A stretch of 64,000 nt of DNA from JAUIAI01 sp050633665 (GTDB taxonomy: Bacteria; Pseudomonadota; Gammaproteobacteria; Burkholderiales; Burkholderiaceae_E): the NCBI GenBank assembly GCA_050633665.1, contig JBOEGY010000007.1, forward strand, positions 496,001-560,000. Direction: 5' to 3'. This document shows, piece after piece, positions 9,585-19,833 of the stretch. The notes under the pieces were generated by a model that was not told the DNA's origin, searched no databases, and worked only from the letters and a program-made list of their open reading frames with translations. Within the stretch, counting starts at the first letter, position 1. Each line of letters opens with the position of its first letter. A program made the translations under genes and the position numbers.

Positions 9585-9647
9585 GTGCCGACGGCTAGGA
9601 GCGCATACCGCTAAGAAACCAGCCGGCCGGGCAGGCAGCGCGTCGAG

Positions 9648-10043
9648 CTAGCGCGAGGAGGAATCGCTGCTTCCAGACGGCTGCCTGGGCGCTTCATGAA
9701 TGAAGTCGCCATCAATAACTACGCCTTCACCGGCTCTGCTGCGGGTGGAAAACGACTGGGAACCGCTGGCAGTGGCGCCCTGACGGGCCATCTCGGCCTG
9801 CATCGCGTTGACCTGCTCTTTGAATTGCCGGCGCACACCGCGCGTCTTGAACCAGAGATAGCCAAAACCGATCGCACCGATCAGCAACACCACAGGCAAC
9901 AGAATCAGCGAAAAAGTAATGGCGGCAATCAGCGCACCTCCGACCAGTAAACCGGCGGCCGTCAGGGTCAGGAATTTGCCGATAAAACTGGTCTGCGGCA
10001 TTTGCGATGATCGGGTGATACGGATTCTGGGTGGTTCATTCAT
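9648..10043 (-). CDS. Small two-helix membrane protein, unrecognised
   Basis: 131 aa from the ATG at 10043, which is preceded by a good ribosome site (AGGAGAG). A longer reading frame extends to 10154 but would collide with the start of the divergent gene. A basic N-terminus is followed by two adjacent hydrophobic helices (residues about 20-65), a basic stretch FKTRGVRRQFKEQ, a short amphipathic segment and a Ser-rich tail. It looks like an inner-membrane protein with both ends in the cytoplasm. No family recognised. Confidence 0.7.
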   Translation of the reverse strand: MNEPPRIRITRSSQMPQTSFIGKFLTLTAAGLLVGGALIAAITFSLILLPVVLLIGAIGFGYLWFKTRGVRRQFKEQVNAMQAEMARQGATASGSQSFSTRSRAGEGVVIDGDFIHEAPRQPSGSSDSSSR

Positions 10044-10146
10044 AAAACCTACTCTCCTGGTGCTGCGGATTCTGCGGGTAAACCGGGGGGTTGAGCCTGC
10101 AGTGTCGTATATTGGGCGTCCTATTGATGTTTCAAGTCTCTGACCA

Positions 10147-11325
10147 ATGTCCAAACCTTACGATTTAATTGTCTACGGCGCGAGCGGTTTTACCGGCCAA
10201 CTGGTCGCTGAGTATCTGGCGGGTCGGGCCGCTGACCCCGGTCTTACCCGCTGGGCAATTGCGGGGCGCAACCCCGATCGGCTTGCCGCCATCCGGGAAG
10301 GCCTGCCAGCCACCGAACCGCAACCGGACATTATCGTCGCCGATGCGGCCGACCCGGTCAGCATCGGCGCCATGGTCGCGCAAACCCGGGCGGTGTTGAC
10401 CACCGTCGGGCCGTATCAGCGCTACGGCGAGCCGTTACTGGCCGCATGCGCCGAAAGAGGTGTTCACTATGTGGATTTATGCGGTGAGCCAGCCTGGATG
10501 CGCCAGATGATCGACCGCCACGAGGCCACCGCCAAGGCATCGGGCGCCTGCCTGGTGTTTTCATGTGGTTTTGACTCCATTCCGTTTGACCTGGGCATCT
10601 GGTTTCTCCAGCAGGCGGCTATAAAGCGCTTTGGTACGCCACTGACGACGATGCGCGGACGGGTGCTGAAAATGAAAGGCCGGTTCTCTGGCGGAACAGC
10701 CGCAAGCCTGCAGGCCACCATGGCAGCAGCCGCAGATCCGTCGGTTCTGACCTTGCTCAAGAACCCGTTTGCCCTCACACCCGGCTTTGACGGGCCACGC
10801 CAACCGTCAGGGTCGGCGCCGCAATTTGATGCCGACCTGAATAGCTGGGCAGCGCCTTTCATCATGGCGGCAATCAATACTCGCAATGTTCACCGCAGTA
10901 ATTTTCTGCTTGGCCACCCCTACGGTGCCGATTTCACCTACAACGAGATGATCAGCACGGGACCGGATGACGCGGGCCGGCAACGGGCTGAAGCCGTGGC
11001 TGCCGACGACTCAATGATGAGCAAAGATGGCCCCAAACCGGGCGAGGGCCCCAGTGCGGATGAGCGTGAAAACGGCTTTTATCAAGTCCTGTTCATCGGT
11101 GAAACCGCAGATGGCAAGTCATTGTCAGCAATGGTTACGGGCAAACGGGATCCAGGCTATGGCTCAACCAGCCGAATGATCTCAGAAAGCGTGTTGTCGC
11201 TGCTGGCTCCGGACGCTGCGCCGCCGCCAGGTATTCACACCCCTGCCTCGGCGCTGGCTGAGCCGCTGTTGCAGCGCCTGCCAGAGCATGCCCAGTTAAG
11301 GTTTGAGTTGACCGGCGACAAGTAA
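10147..11325 (+). CDS. Saccharopine dehydrogenase-like/trans-acting enoyl reductase family protein
   Basis: 392 aa. The N-terminal Rossmann motif is LIVYGASGFTGQLVAEYL. The segment GPYQRYGEPLLAACAERGVHYVDLCGE is characteristic of this family, in which mycobacterial trans-acting enoyl reductases and eukaryotic saccharopine dehydrogenase-like oxidoreductases fall. They probably reduce lipid or thioester substrates with NAD(P)H. Nothing nearby suggests lysine breakdown by saccharopine, so that name is structural only. Confidence 0.88.
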   Translation: MSKPYDLIVYGASGFTGQLVAEYLAGRAADPGLTRWAIAGRNPDRLAAIREGLPATEPQPDIIVADAADPVSIGAMVAQTRAVLTTVGPYQRYGEPLLAACAERGVHYVDLCGEPAWMRQMIDRHEATAKASGACLVFSCGFDSIPFDLGIWFLQQAAIKRFGTPLTTMRGRVLKMKGRFSGGTAASLQATMAAAADPSVLTLLKNPFALTPGFDGPRQPSGSAPQFDADLNSWAAPFIMAAINTRNVHRSNFLLGHPYGADFTYNEMISTGPDDAGRQRAEAVAADDSMMSKDGPKPGEGPSADERENGFYQVLFIGETADGKSLSAMVTGKRDPGYGSTSRMISESVLSLLAPDAAPPPGIHTPASALAEPLLQRLPEHAQLRFELTGDK

Positions 11326-11418
11326 GCGCAAATAAAAAAGTCATCGCCAAAGCGACTACCATCACGGCTCGGGCTAGTTTGCCCGGCCCGACAACAACCT
11401 GTAGCCGCTCAATACCTC

Positions 11419-14400
11419 ATGACTGATGATTCAAGCCTGCCCGGCACCCCAGACCATTCTGACGACCAGCATGAACCCGAGGGAAGCTATCTGGGCAAAC
11501 ACCTGAACAGCATCCGGGTCCGGGGCGCACGCCAGAACAATCTGAAAGACTTGTCGCTGGATATTCCGACCGGCCAACTGGTGGTCGTAACCGGCGTGTC
11601 CGGTTCCGGCAAATCATCCCTCGTATTTGATACGGTTTACGCGGAAGGTCAACGCCGCTATGTCGAAACTTTCTCGGCTTACGCCCGCCAGTTTCTGGAC
11701 CGGATGGACAAGCCCCAGGTCGAGCGAATAGAAGGCGTTCCGCCGGCAATTGCAATCGACCAGACCAATCCGGTGCGGACCTCTCGATCGACGGTCGGCA
11801 CAATGACCGAAATCAACGATCATCTGAAGCTTTTGTTTGCACGACTGGGCGCGCTGGTCTGCAAGCGCTGCGCTCAGCCAGTTGGGCGCGATTCAGTCAG
11901 CTCGATCGTTGACGCTATCACGGCCAGAGCCGCCGCCGACGACCCGCGGTTGACCGTCACGTTTCCGGTCACGGTGCCGTCCAACTACACCGAAGAAGAA
12001 GTCGAATCGCACCTGCTGGCACAGGGATATACAAGGGTTCATCACCGTGAGCCCGGCGCCGACGACTCGGCGATCCTGTATGTTGTTCAGGACCGCTTCC
12101 GTGCGAGCAAAGTTGATACGCCGCGAATTGCCGAAGCGGTCGAACTAGGGATGCAACGCGGGCATGGACGGCTGGCCGTTTTTGCCGGGGATGAACAACA
12201 GGTCTGGCGTTACAGCAGCGATCTGCATTGTGCGAACTGCGACATCTCCTATGGTGATCCGCTGCCCAGCATGTTCTCGTTTAATTCGCCGCTCGGCGCC
12301 TGTGAAATGTGCCGCGGCTTCGGCCGGGTCATTGGCATCGACATGGGTCTGGTTATTCCGGACGAAAGCAAAACCCTCGCGGAAGGCGCGATCAAACCGT
12401 TTCAGGCTGCCAGCGCCAAAGGCTGCCAGCGCGATCTGGTAAAAATCGCCCGACTCAGAAATTTTGATCTGACGATTCCATGGCGGGATATGTCGGACGA
12501 GTCCCGGCGCTGGATCATCGAAGGCGATGAGGTCTACTCCGGGAGATCCTCGACACAGTGGTATGGCATAAACCGCTACTTTCACTGGCTCGAAAGCAAG
12601 GCCTACAAAATGCATATCCGGGTGTTGCTGTCCCGGTATCGGGCCTACACCGCTTGCACCGAATGCATGGGTGCGCGGCTCAAAACCGATGCCCTGCTCT
12701 GGCGGATCGGGGACCGGGCCGCCGCAGACCTGGCCCGCCAGCCCGAAACCGACGACCCGATGGCCGAAGCGCAGCTATTCGTGCCTAACGGCGTGGACTG
12801 GCCTGATCAGGTTTTGGAAACACTGCCCGGCCTGACCCTGCACGACTTGATGCTGCTGCCCATTTCGCGTCTCAGTCTGTTCTTTAACCATCTTGCTGCC
12901 ACGCTGGCCGAAACACCCGACGACCATAGCGGCGAAGCCGAAGCCCTGGACATGATGTTAACCGAGTTGCGGGCCCGACTGGCTTATCTGCATGAAGTGG
13001 GTCTGGCGTATCTGACCCTGGACCGGCAATCCCGCACTTTGTCCGGTGGCGAAGTTCAGCGGATCAACCTGACCACCGCACTGGGCACCTCACTGGTCAA
13101 CACCTTGTTTGTCCTTGATGAGCCCTCTATCGGATTGCACCCACGCGATATGAATCGCATTATCGGAGTGATGCACCGGTTGCGGGATGCAGGCAACTCG
13201 CTACTGGTGGTGGAACACGATCCGCAAGTCATGTTCGCGGCTGACAGGATTATTGACATCGGCCCTGGCCCCGGTGAGCGCGGCGGCAGTATTGTTTTTC
13301 AGGGCGACCCAGACCAGCTTCGTGCCGCCCGGACCCTCACAGCCGACTATTTAAGCGGGCGCAAAAATGTTGAAACCCTCGAACGCCGGGAAATCAAGGC
13401 GTCAACCCCGCGTCTGATTATCGAAGGTGTACGCGAAAACAATCTGCGCAATATCAATGTGAGCATTCCGCTTGGCCGTTATGTTTGTGTAACCGGCGTC
13501 TCCGGCAGCGGCAAATCCACGCTCATACAGAACGTCTTGCTGCCTGCGCTGAAAAAAGCCAAAGGCACTCCCACCGAAGCGCCCGGGCAGTTCGATCGCC
13601 TGCTCGGCGAAGACTGGCTGGACGACGTGGCTTTTGTGGATCAGTCACCGATTGGCAAAACGGCCCGCTCCAATCCGATCAGCTATGTCGGGGCCTTTGA
13701 TCCGGTCCGCAAGAAGTTCGCGGCGACGCCACTGGCGAAAGAACGCGACTATCGACCCGGCACCTTCAGTTTTAACTCAGGAGACGGCCGCTGCCCAACC
13801 TGCAGAGGCAATGGTTTTGAGCATGTCGAAATGCAATTTCTCTCCGATGTCTATCTGCGCTGCCCGGACTGTGATGGCAAGCGTTTTCGGGAAGAGACCC
13901 TCGAAATCACGATATCCGGGACCTGGGGCGCGCGTCGCACCGATGGCTCACCGTTCCCCAAGATGTCTATTGCCGACATCCTGGAATTGACGGTTGCCGA
14001 AGCCATACGGTTCTTCGCGGACAGCATTGATGTCCTGACCCGGTTGCGGCCGCTCTCGGATGTCGGCCTCGATTACCTAAAACTCGGCCAGCCGGTACCG
14101 ACGCTGTCCGGGGGTGAAGCCCAGCGACTGAAACTGGCTGGATTTCTAGCCGAAGCGCAAAGCCAGAGCAACCGCAACAAGAAAGCCCGATGCGGCACCT
14201 TGTTCTTGTTTGACGAACCCACGACCGGTCTGCACTTTGACGACGTTGCGCGGTTGAACAGCGCGTTTCGAAAACTGCTCTCGGCCGGCCATTCACTGGT
14301 GGTAATCGAACACAACCTGGATGTGATGTGGGCGGCTGACTGGCTGCTCGATCTCGGCCCGGAAGGCGGCGAAGCCGGCGGCCGGCTGACGGGCGAAGGC

Positions 14401-17331
14401 AGTCCGGAAGAACTTGCCCGCGAACGCCGGACTCACACGGGCGAAGCCCTGGCGGCGTACCGGGAAGCGATAGAGGGGAACTCCCTCGCGCAGGCAAAAC
14501 CACTGATTGCTTCCGATGTTCCCGGGCTGCGTGAAACAGCGGCCAGTAGCCGGCTGCGAGCAATGGCCCGCGACTCAATCGTGGTCCACCATGCCCGTGA
14601 AAACAACCTGAAGAACGTGGAGCTGAGCATTCCCCGCAACGCCTTGTCGGTCATCACCGGGGTATCCGGCTCAGGCAAGAGCACGCTGGCATTTGATGTT
14701 GTGTTCGGCGAAGGCCAGCGCCGTTATCTGGAATCCCTCAACGCCTATGCGCGTCAGTTTGTCCAGCCGGCGACCCGACCCGATGTGGACGGTGTTTTCG
14801 GTATCCCCCCGACCGTCGCCATTGAACAGCGCACCAGCCGCGGCGGTCGTAAGTCCACGGTTGCCACCCTGACCGAGATTTACCATTTTCTTCGCCTGCT
14901 CTACGTCAAACTGGGGCAGCAATACTGTCCGGACTGCGAAGTCGCGATCAAGCCACAGAGTTTTGACTCGATCGTTGCCCGCATCATGCGCGAATATCGC
15001 GGCCAGCAAGTCGGCCTGCTGGCTCCGCTGGTCGTGGCCAGAAAAGGGGTTTACACCGACCTGGCAAAGTGGGCCGGCAACAAGGGGTTTACCCATTTGC
15101 GGGTCGATGGCGAATTTCTGCCAACCGGCAAATTTCCACGTCTGGACCGCTACAGTGAACATCATATCGAACTGCCGGTGGCTGACATTGCCATCGATGC
15201 AGCCGAAGAAACCGCGCTTCGCGAAGCGTTAAGCAGTGCCCTGGCCTACGGCAAAGGGGTGGTCATGGTAGCGACCGGCCTGGACCGGTTACGCGACGCG
15301 ATCGACGGCGGCGATGCCAAAGGCAGCAGCGCGGCATTGGAGACGCGAATTTTTTCAACCTCGCGCGCCTGCCCGTCATGCGGCACCAGTTTCGCCGAGC
15401 CGGATCCGCGCATGTTCTCGTTCAATTCGAAACTCGGCTGGTGCCAGGACTGCCTGGGCACGGGCGTGAACCTGCCTTATCAACCCGTTATTGATGAACG
15501 CAAGAGCGGCAGCGATGTAGACACTTCAAGCAGCGCCATCGGTGCCGCCGCCGAAAAACTGGTTGATCAACTGACCGACAAACGTTCGGACAAACCCAAA
15601 AAGAAGGACGAAGAGGATCAAGTCCTGGAATGGAGCGATTGCGACGCCTGTGGCGGTGACCGGCTCAATCCGGTGTCATTAGCGGTTCGCCTGAAAGACG
15701 AATCAATCGCCCAGGCAACTGAGCGCCCAATCGAAGACGCGATTCAATGGTTGAAACAATGGCAATTGGACGAAAGAGAGGCGGCGATCGGCCAGGATCT
15801 GCTGGGCGAAATCAGCTCGCGCCTTGAATTTCTCAAATCGGTAGGGCTGGGCTATTTGTCGTTGAACCGCTCGGCGCCGTCCCTGTCCGGCGGTGAGGCT
15901 CAACGCATCCGTCTGGCCGCGCAACTCGGCTCCAATCTGCAAGGAGTCTGCTACGTCCTGGATGAGCCCACAATTGGCCTGCATCCGCATGACAATCAGA
16001 TCCTGCTGGAAACCCTGACGGCACTGCGCGACAAAGGCAATACGCTGGTTGTCGTCGAGCATGACGAAGACACGATGCGTCGCGCCGACCACCTGATCGA
16101 CATCGGCCCCAAGGCTGGCAAGCTCGGCGGCGAAGTGGTTGCCACCGGCTCGATCAATGACTTGATGCAATCAGAACAAAGCCTGACCGGTCACTACCTG
16201 GCCCATCCGCTGCAACACCCGGTCAGAGGCAAGACGGTTTCTCCGGCCAAACAGGCCGACATGCGCTGGATGACACTGAAAAACGCCTCACTGCACAATC
16301 TGCGTCATGTTGACGCCAGTATCCCGGTAGGCTGTCTCACGGTTGTGACCGGCGTCTCGGGATCAGGCAAGTCGACGCTGGCGCGCGATGTACTGCTACG
16401 CAATGTCAAAGCGATGGTTGCCTCCCAGCGGCGACGCGGCAATCCGCTGCCGGAGTTGGTCGGCGTCGAGGCCATTGAAGGCTGGGAAATCTTTGACCGG
16501 GTCCTGGAGGTCGATCAGACCCCGATAGGTAAGACACCCCGGTCGTGTCCGGCAACCTACGTCGGCTTCTGGGATGCCATCAGACGCCAGTTTGCCGATG
16601 CGGCCGAAGCCCGCTTGCGCGGCTATGCCCCCGGGCGCTTTTCGTTCAACACCTCAGGCGGACGTTGTCCGACTTGCGATGGTCAGGGCCAGCAGACCAT
16701 CGAGATGAGCTTCCTGCCCGACGTGAAAGTCGCTTGCGACACTTGTGGCGGGCGACGCTTCAACCGTGAAACACTGGAAATCGTCTTGCGTGGCAAGAGT
16801 ATTGGTGACGTGCTGCGCATGAGCGTCGAAGAAGCCGCCGATTACTTCAGCGCTCATCGCTCTATCGGTCATCCCCTGCGTCTGCTGGCGGACGTTGGTC
16901 TGGGTTACCTGACGCTGGGCCAACCGAGCCCGACATTGTCAGGTGGTGAGGCGCAGCGCATCAAACTGGTCTCCGAACTCGCCCGTCTGCGGCATTGGGA
17001 GCCAACGGATGATTCGCCCGCCGCCCGGCGGGCGCGAACCCAGGCCCTCTATGTGCTGGATGAGCCGACCGTTGGTTTGCATATGGCCGACGTCGAGAAA
17101 CTGATCAAGGTCTTGCATCGACTGGTCGCAGTGGGCAATACCGTGGTCGTGGTTGAACACAATCTGGATATCTGGGCTGAAGCCGACTGGATTATCGACC
17201 TTGGGCCGGAGGGTGGCGCCGGCGGTGGCAGGATTGTCGGATCAGACACCCCGGCCAATCTGGCCAAACGACGCAAAACCCACACCGGAAGATCACTCGA
17301 TCATTTTCTCAGGCAGATTTCACCCACTTAG
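11419..17331 (+). CDS. uvrA: Double-length UvrA (two UvrA units in one polypeptide)
   Basis: 1970 aa, about twice a normal UvrA (about 940). Four ABC ATPase sites are present. Walker A motifs GVSGSGKS(S/T) begin at residues 59, 693, 1081 and 1645, and LSGGE signatures at 541, 896, 1489 and 1840. Zinc-finger CxxC pairs occur in both halves (for example CANC/CEMC and CPTC/CPDC, then CPSC/CQDC and CPTC/CDTC), so neither unit looks degenerate. UvrA normally dimerises and scans DNA for bulky lesions before loading UvrB; this protein could act as a covalent dimer. No uvrB or second uvrA is in the window, so I cannot say whether it is the housekeeping copy. It stands alone, 82 bp before argE. Confidence 0.95.
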   Translation: MTDDSSLPGTPDHSDDQHEPEGSYLGKHLNSIRVRGARQNNLKDLSLDIPTGQLVVVTGVSGSGKSSLVFDTVYAEGQRRYVETFSAYARQFLDRMDKPQVERIEGVPPAIAIDQTNPVRTSRSTVGTMTEINDHLKLLFARLGALVCKRCAQPVGRDSVSSIVDAITARAAADDPRLTVTFPVTVPSNYTEEEVESHLLAQGYTRVHHREPGADDSAILYVVQDRFRASKVDTPRIAEAVELGMQRGHGRLAVFAGDEQQVWRYSSDLHCANCDISYGDPLPSMFSFNSPLGACEMCRGFGRVIGIDMGLVIPDESKTLAEGAIKPFQAASAKGCQRDLVKIARLRNFDLTIPWRDMSDESRRWIIEGDEVYSGRSSTQWYGINRYFHWLESKAYKMHIRVLLSRYRAYTACTECMGARLKTDALLWRIGDRAAADLARQPETDDPMAEAQLFVPNGVDWPDQVLETLPGLTLHDLMLLPISRLSLFFNHLAATLAETPDDHSGEAEALDMMLTELRARLAYLHEVGLAYLTLDRQSRTLSGGEVQRINLTTALGTSLVNTLFVLDEPSIGLHPRDMNRIIGVMHRLRDAGNSLLVVEHDPQVMFAADRIIDIGPGPGERGGSIVFQGDPDQLRAARTLTADYLSGRKNVETLERREIKASTPRLIIEGVRENNLRNINVSIPLGRYVCVTGVSGSGKSTLIQNVLLPALKKAKGTPTEAPGQFDRLLGEDWLDDVAFVDQSPIGKTARSNPISYVGAFDPVRKKFAATPLAKERDYRPGTFSFNSGDGRCPTCRGNGFEHVEMQFLSDVYLRCPDCDGKRFREETLEITISGTWGARRTDGSPFPKMSIADILELTVAEAIRFFADSIDVLTRLRPLSDVGLDYLKLGQPVPTLSGGEAQRLKLAGFLAEAQSQSNRNKKARCGTLFLFDEPTTGLHFDDVARLNSAFRKLLSAGHSLVVIEHNLDVMWAADWLLDLGPEGGEAGGRLTGEGSPEELARERRTHTGEALAAYREAIEGNSLAQAKPLIASDVPGLRETAASSRLRAMARDSIVVHHARENNLKNVELSIPRNALSVITGVSGSGKSTLAFDVVFGEGQRRYLESLNAYARQFVQPATRPDVDGVFGIPPTVAIEQRTSRGGRKSTVATLTEIYHFLRLLYVKLGQQYCPDCEVAIKPQSFDSIVARIMREYRGQQVGLLAPLVVARKGVYTDLAKWAGNKGFTHLRVDGEFLPTGKFPRLDRYSEHHIELPVADIAIDAAEETALREALSSALAYGKGVVMVATGLDRLRDAIDGGDAKGSSAALETRIFSTSRACPSCGTSFAEPDPRMFSFNSKLGWCQDCLGTGVNLPYQPVIDERKSGSDVDTSSSAIGAAAEKLVDQLTDKRSDKPKKKDEEDQVLEWSDCDACGGDRLNPVSLAVRLKDESIAQATERPIEDAIQWLKQWQLDEREAAIGQDLLGEISSRLEFLKSVGLGYLSLNRSAPSLSGGEAQRIRLAAQLGSNLQGVCYVLDEPTIGLHPHDNQILLETLTALRDKGNTLVVVEHDEDTMRRADHLIDIGPKAGKLGGEVVATGSINDLMQSEQSLTGHYLAHPLQHPVRGKTVSPAKQADMRWMTLKNASLHNLRHVDASIPVGCLTVVTGVSGSGKSTLARDVLLRNVKAMVASQRRRGNPLPELVGVEAIEGWEIFDRVLEVDQTPIGKTPRSCPATYVGFWDAIRRQFADAAEARLRGYAPGRFSFNTSGGRCPTCDGQGQQTIEMSFLPDVKVACDTCGGRRFNRETLEIVLRGKSIGDVLRMSVEEAADYFSAHRSIGHPLRLLADVGLGYLTLGQPSPTLSGGEAQRIKLVSELARLRHWEPTDDSPAARRARTQALYVLDEPTVGLHMADVEKLIKVLHRLVAVGNTVVVVEHNLDIWAEADWIIDLGPEGGAGGGRIVGSDTPANLAKRRKTHTGRSLDHFLRQISPT

Positions 17332-17413
17332 GAAATTCTCGGCGCGGTTCGGGAAATTCCGCAGGCTCGGATAAACTTGCAGATTCCCGAACTGTCGCTG
17401 ACCAAGGAGACTC

Positions 17414-18592
17414 ATGTCGTCCGACTCAACCAAGCAGAGCATTGAAATTCTGGACCGACTCGTCGGATTCAATACGGTTAGCAGCGAACCCAATACGCCT
17501 CTGATTGACTGGGCGGCCAATTACCTTGAAGGCTTTGGTTTCGAGTCACGCATCCAGCGCACGCCCGACGGCCGGCATGCCAATCTGTTTGCCAGCATCG
17601 GCCCGAAAGACGCGGGCGGCGGTGTCGTTCTGGCCGGCCATTCGGATGTGGTGCCGGTTGAGGGCCAGCCCTGGACCAGCGACCCATTCAAACTGACCAC
17701 GGTTCGGGATAGTCTGGTCGCCCGCGGCTCGGCCGATATGAAAGGTTTTATTGCCTGCTGCCTGGCCAATGCAGCCGAGTTTGCCAGACCCGGCCTCAAA
17801 GAGCCGGTCCATATTGCGTTGTCTTACAACGAAGAAACGAATATGCAGGGCATGCAAGACCTGACAGAGCTACTCCGCGAGGCTGAATTGTCTCCGTCGG
17901 CCTGCGTCATCGGCGAGCCAACCATGATGCAAGTGATTGTGGCCAACAAAGGCGCGGCTATTTTCAAAGTTCATGTTCGCGGTTTCTCGGCGCACTCCTC
18001 ATTGCGTGATACCGGTGTTTCAGCGGTTGAAGTTTCTGCCGAAATCATCAGCTACATGAACGGGATTCAGAAAAAGCTGCGTGATCAGGAAAAACACGAA
18101 GGCTTTGACTTCCCGCACACCAGCATCCATGCCGGACGAATCAACGGCGGAACCGCGCACAACATTACCGCTCAGGACTGCGATTTCGTCTTTGAGATTC
18201 GCGCCCTGCCCGGCGTTGATGCCAATGGAATCCTGGCGGACATACAAGCCTATTGCGATACCCAGTTATTGCCAGCGATGCTCGCCATTCACCCGGACTG
18301 CAGTATCAGCATCGAATCGGTCGTGAACTCACCTGGACTGGACGAATCCACCAACAAAAACCTTGCTCAGGCCATCATGCCGCTGTGCAACTGCCTGACC
18401 CCTGGCCGGGTCAGCTTTGGCACCGAAGCCGGATTCATGACGCAGGCTGGCGTCCCAACCGTGGTTTGCGGACCAGGCAGCATTCATGTAGCCCATCAAC
18501 CCGACGAATATGTTGAAGTCGAGCAACTGGGCCGATGCATGAGTTTTCTGGACACTTTGAACGCCCGCCTGCGCCAGGCGGCACTGTTGTAG
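17414..18592 (+). CDS. argE: Acetylornithine deacetylase (M20 metallopeptidase family)
   Basis: 392 aa. It hydrolyses N-acetyl-L-ornithine to ornithine and acetate in arginine synthesis. Metal ligands of the M20 fold are visible: His in GHSDVVPV, Asp in ADMKG and the Glu pair in YNEETN. The dimerisation domain follows, and GTEAGFM near the C-terminus is typical of ArgE. It has a good ribosome site (AAGGAGA) and is 16 bp from ccmI. A related M20 amidohydrolase specificity cannot be excluded, but the length and the GTEAG segment favour ArgE. Confidence 0.88.
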   Translation: MSSDSTKQSIEILDRLVGFNTVSSEPNTPLIDWAANYLEGFGFESRIQRTPDGRHANLFASIGPKDAGGGVVLAGHSDVVPVEGQPWTSDPFKLTTVRDSLVARGSADMKGFIACCLANAAEFARPGLKEPVHIALSYNEETNMQGMQDLTELLREAELSPSACVIGEPTMMQVIVANKGAAIFKVHVRGFSAHSSLRDTGVSAVEVSAEIISYMNGIQKKLRDQEKHEGFDFPHTSIHAGRINGGTAHNITAQDCDFVFEIRALPGVDANGILADIQAYCDTQLLPAMLAIHPDCSISIESVVNSPGLDESTNKNLAQAIMPLCNCLTPGRVSFGTEAGFMTQAGVPTVVCGPGSIHVAHQPDEYVEVEQLGRCMSFLDTLNARLRQAALL

Positions 18593-18608
18593 CCGGACGG
18601 AGAGACTG

Positions 18609-19823
18609 GTGATTTTCTGGATTGGCATCGCCCTGCTCTGCATCTTGACGGTTGCAGTCATTACCTGGCCCTTACTCAGAGCCGTGGCTCCCGGCGGCCT
18701 GGATACTGCGCAGAGCCAGTTAGCCGTCATGCGCGACAGGCAGCGCGAAATCGAATACGAGCAGACTGCCGGGCGCCTGACCGGGCAGGAGGCCGACAAC
18801 GCCCGCAACGAACTGATCGACAGCCTGGCGGATGACCTGCCGGGCCCGGCAGCGACGACCCCCGGCAAATCGGCGCCGCGCCGAACCCTGACGGCGGGCG
18901 CCGTGGCGATCACGCTGCCGGTTCTGGCTTTACTGATCTATCAACAAGTGGGCGAACCGCAAATTGGCGCCTACCCCGAGATGGTCAGCCCTAGCGCGCC
19001 GGTAACGGAAGACGAAGTCAAACGAATGGTCGCGCAACTGGTCGAACAGACCACGACCAATCCAGACGACGGCCAGGCCTGGCTGACACTCGCCATTGCC
19101 CGTCGGGCAATGGGCGACCCGGCCCAGGCGGCCCAGGCCTACGGACGGGCTGCCGCCTTGTTGCCACCCGACGCGGGAATACTCGCCGATCAGGCTGAAA
19201 TGACGGCGATTTCGCAAGGACGAAACTTTGCCGGCGCCCCCGAAAAACTCCTGCAAAAAGCACTGCAGATTGATCCGAATGCACTCAAGGCCAACGCCTT
19301 GATGGGCGCGGTTTACATGCAGTCCGGCCGCCAGGCTCTGGCGCTGCCGCATCTGAAAATTCTGCTCGCCTCAATGGAGCCTGACTCTGCCGATGGCCAG
19401 AAAATTGCCCAACTGGTCGCAGACCTTGAGCAAAATAACACCGGCCCGAACAAATCAGCGCCACCTCAACGCCCAGCCCCGGTGCCATCTGGCAGCGGGA
19501 TTCAGGGACGGATTGAACTGACCGGCGACCTGCCAGCCAACGCAGTCTTGTTTATCTCGGCAAGAGCCCCGACAGGCCCTCGAATGCCGTATGCCGCGTT
19601 GCGCATTCCCGATCCGGTGCTGCCGCTGGACTTTCAACTTTCTGACGCCAACGCCATGAGTCCGCAGAGAAAACTGTCAGACGCTGATCAAGTTGTGGTC
19701 GAAGCCAGACTAAGTTTGTCGGGTAATGCGATGCGTCAACCAGGCGACCGGTTTGGCGTCAGCAAGCCGGTCAATCCCGTTTCAGGGCAAGTCGGGATCC
19801 TCATTGACCAGACCGTCCGTTGA
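18609..19823 (+). CDS. ccmI: Cytochrome c biogenesis protein CcmI (TPR)
   Basis: 404 aa with a GTG start at 18609 behind a GGAGAGA ribosome site. An N-terminal membrane helix (IFWIGIALLCILTVAVITWPLL) and a second near residue 100 flank a cytoplasmic loop. Residues about 150-280 hold tetratricopeptide repeats (DDGQAWLTLAIARRAMGDPAQAAQAYGRA). The C-terminal periplasmic domain matches the CcmH/NrfG-type C-terminal region. CcmI binds apocytochrome c and hands it to the CcmF/H ligation machinery. It sits first in the ccm operon, ahead of ccmA, instead of downstream. Confidence 0.92.
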   Translation: MIFWIGIALLCILTVAVITWPLLRAVAPGGLDTAQSQLAVMRDRQREIEYEQTAGRLTGQEADNARNELIDSLADDLPGPAATTPGKSAPRRTLTAGAVAITLPVLALLIYQQVGEPQIGAYPEMVSPSAPVTEDEVKRMVAQLVEQTTTNPDDGQAWLTLAIARRAMGDPAQAAQAYGRAAALLPPDAGILADQAEMTAISQGRNFAGAPEKLLQKALQIDPNALKANALMGAVYMQSGRQALALPHLKILLASMEPDSADGQKIAQLVADLEQNNTGPNKSAPPQRPAPVPSGSGIQGRIELTGDLPANAVLFISARAPTGPRMPYAALRIPDPVLPLDFQLSDANAMSPQRKLSDADQVVVEARLSLSGNAMRQPGDRFGVSKPVNPVSGQVGILIDQTVR

Positions 19824-19833
19824 GCCAGACCGA

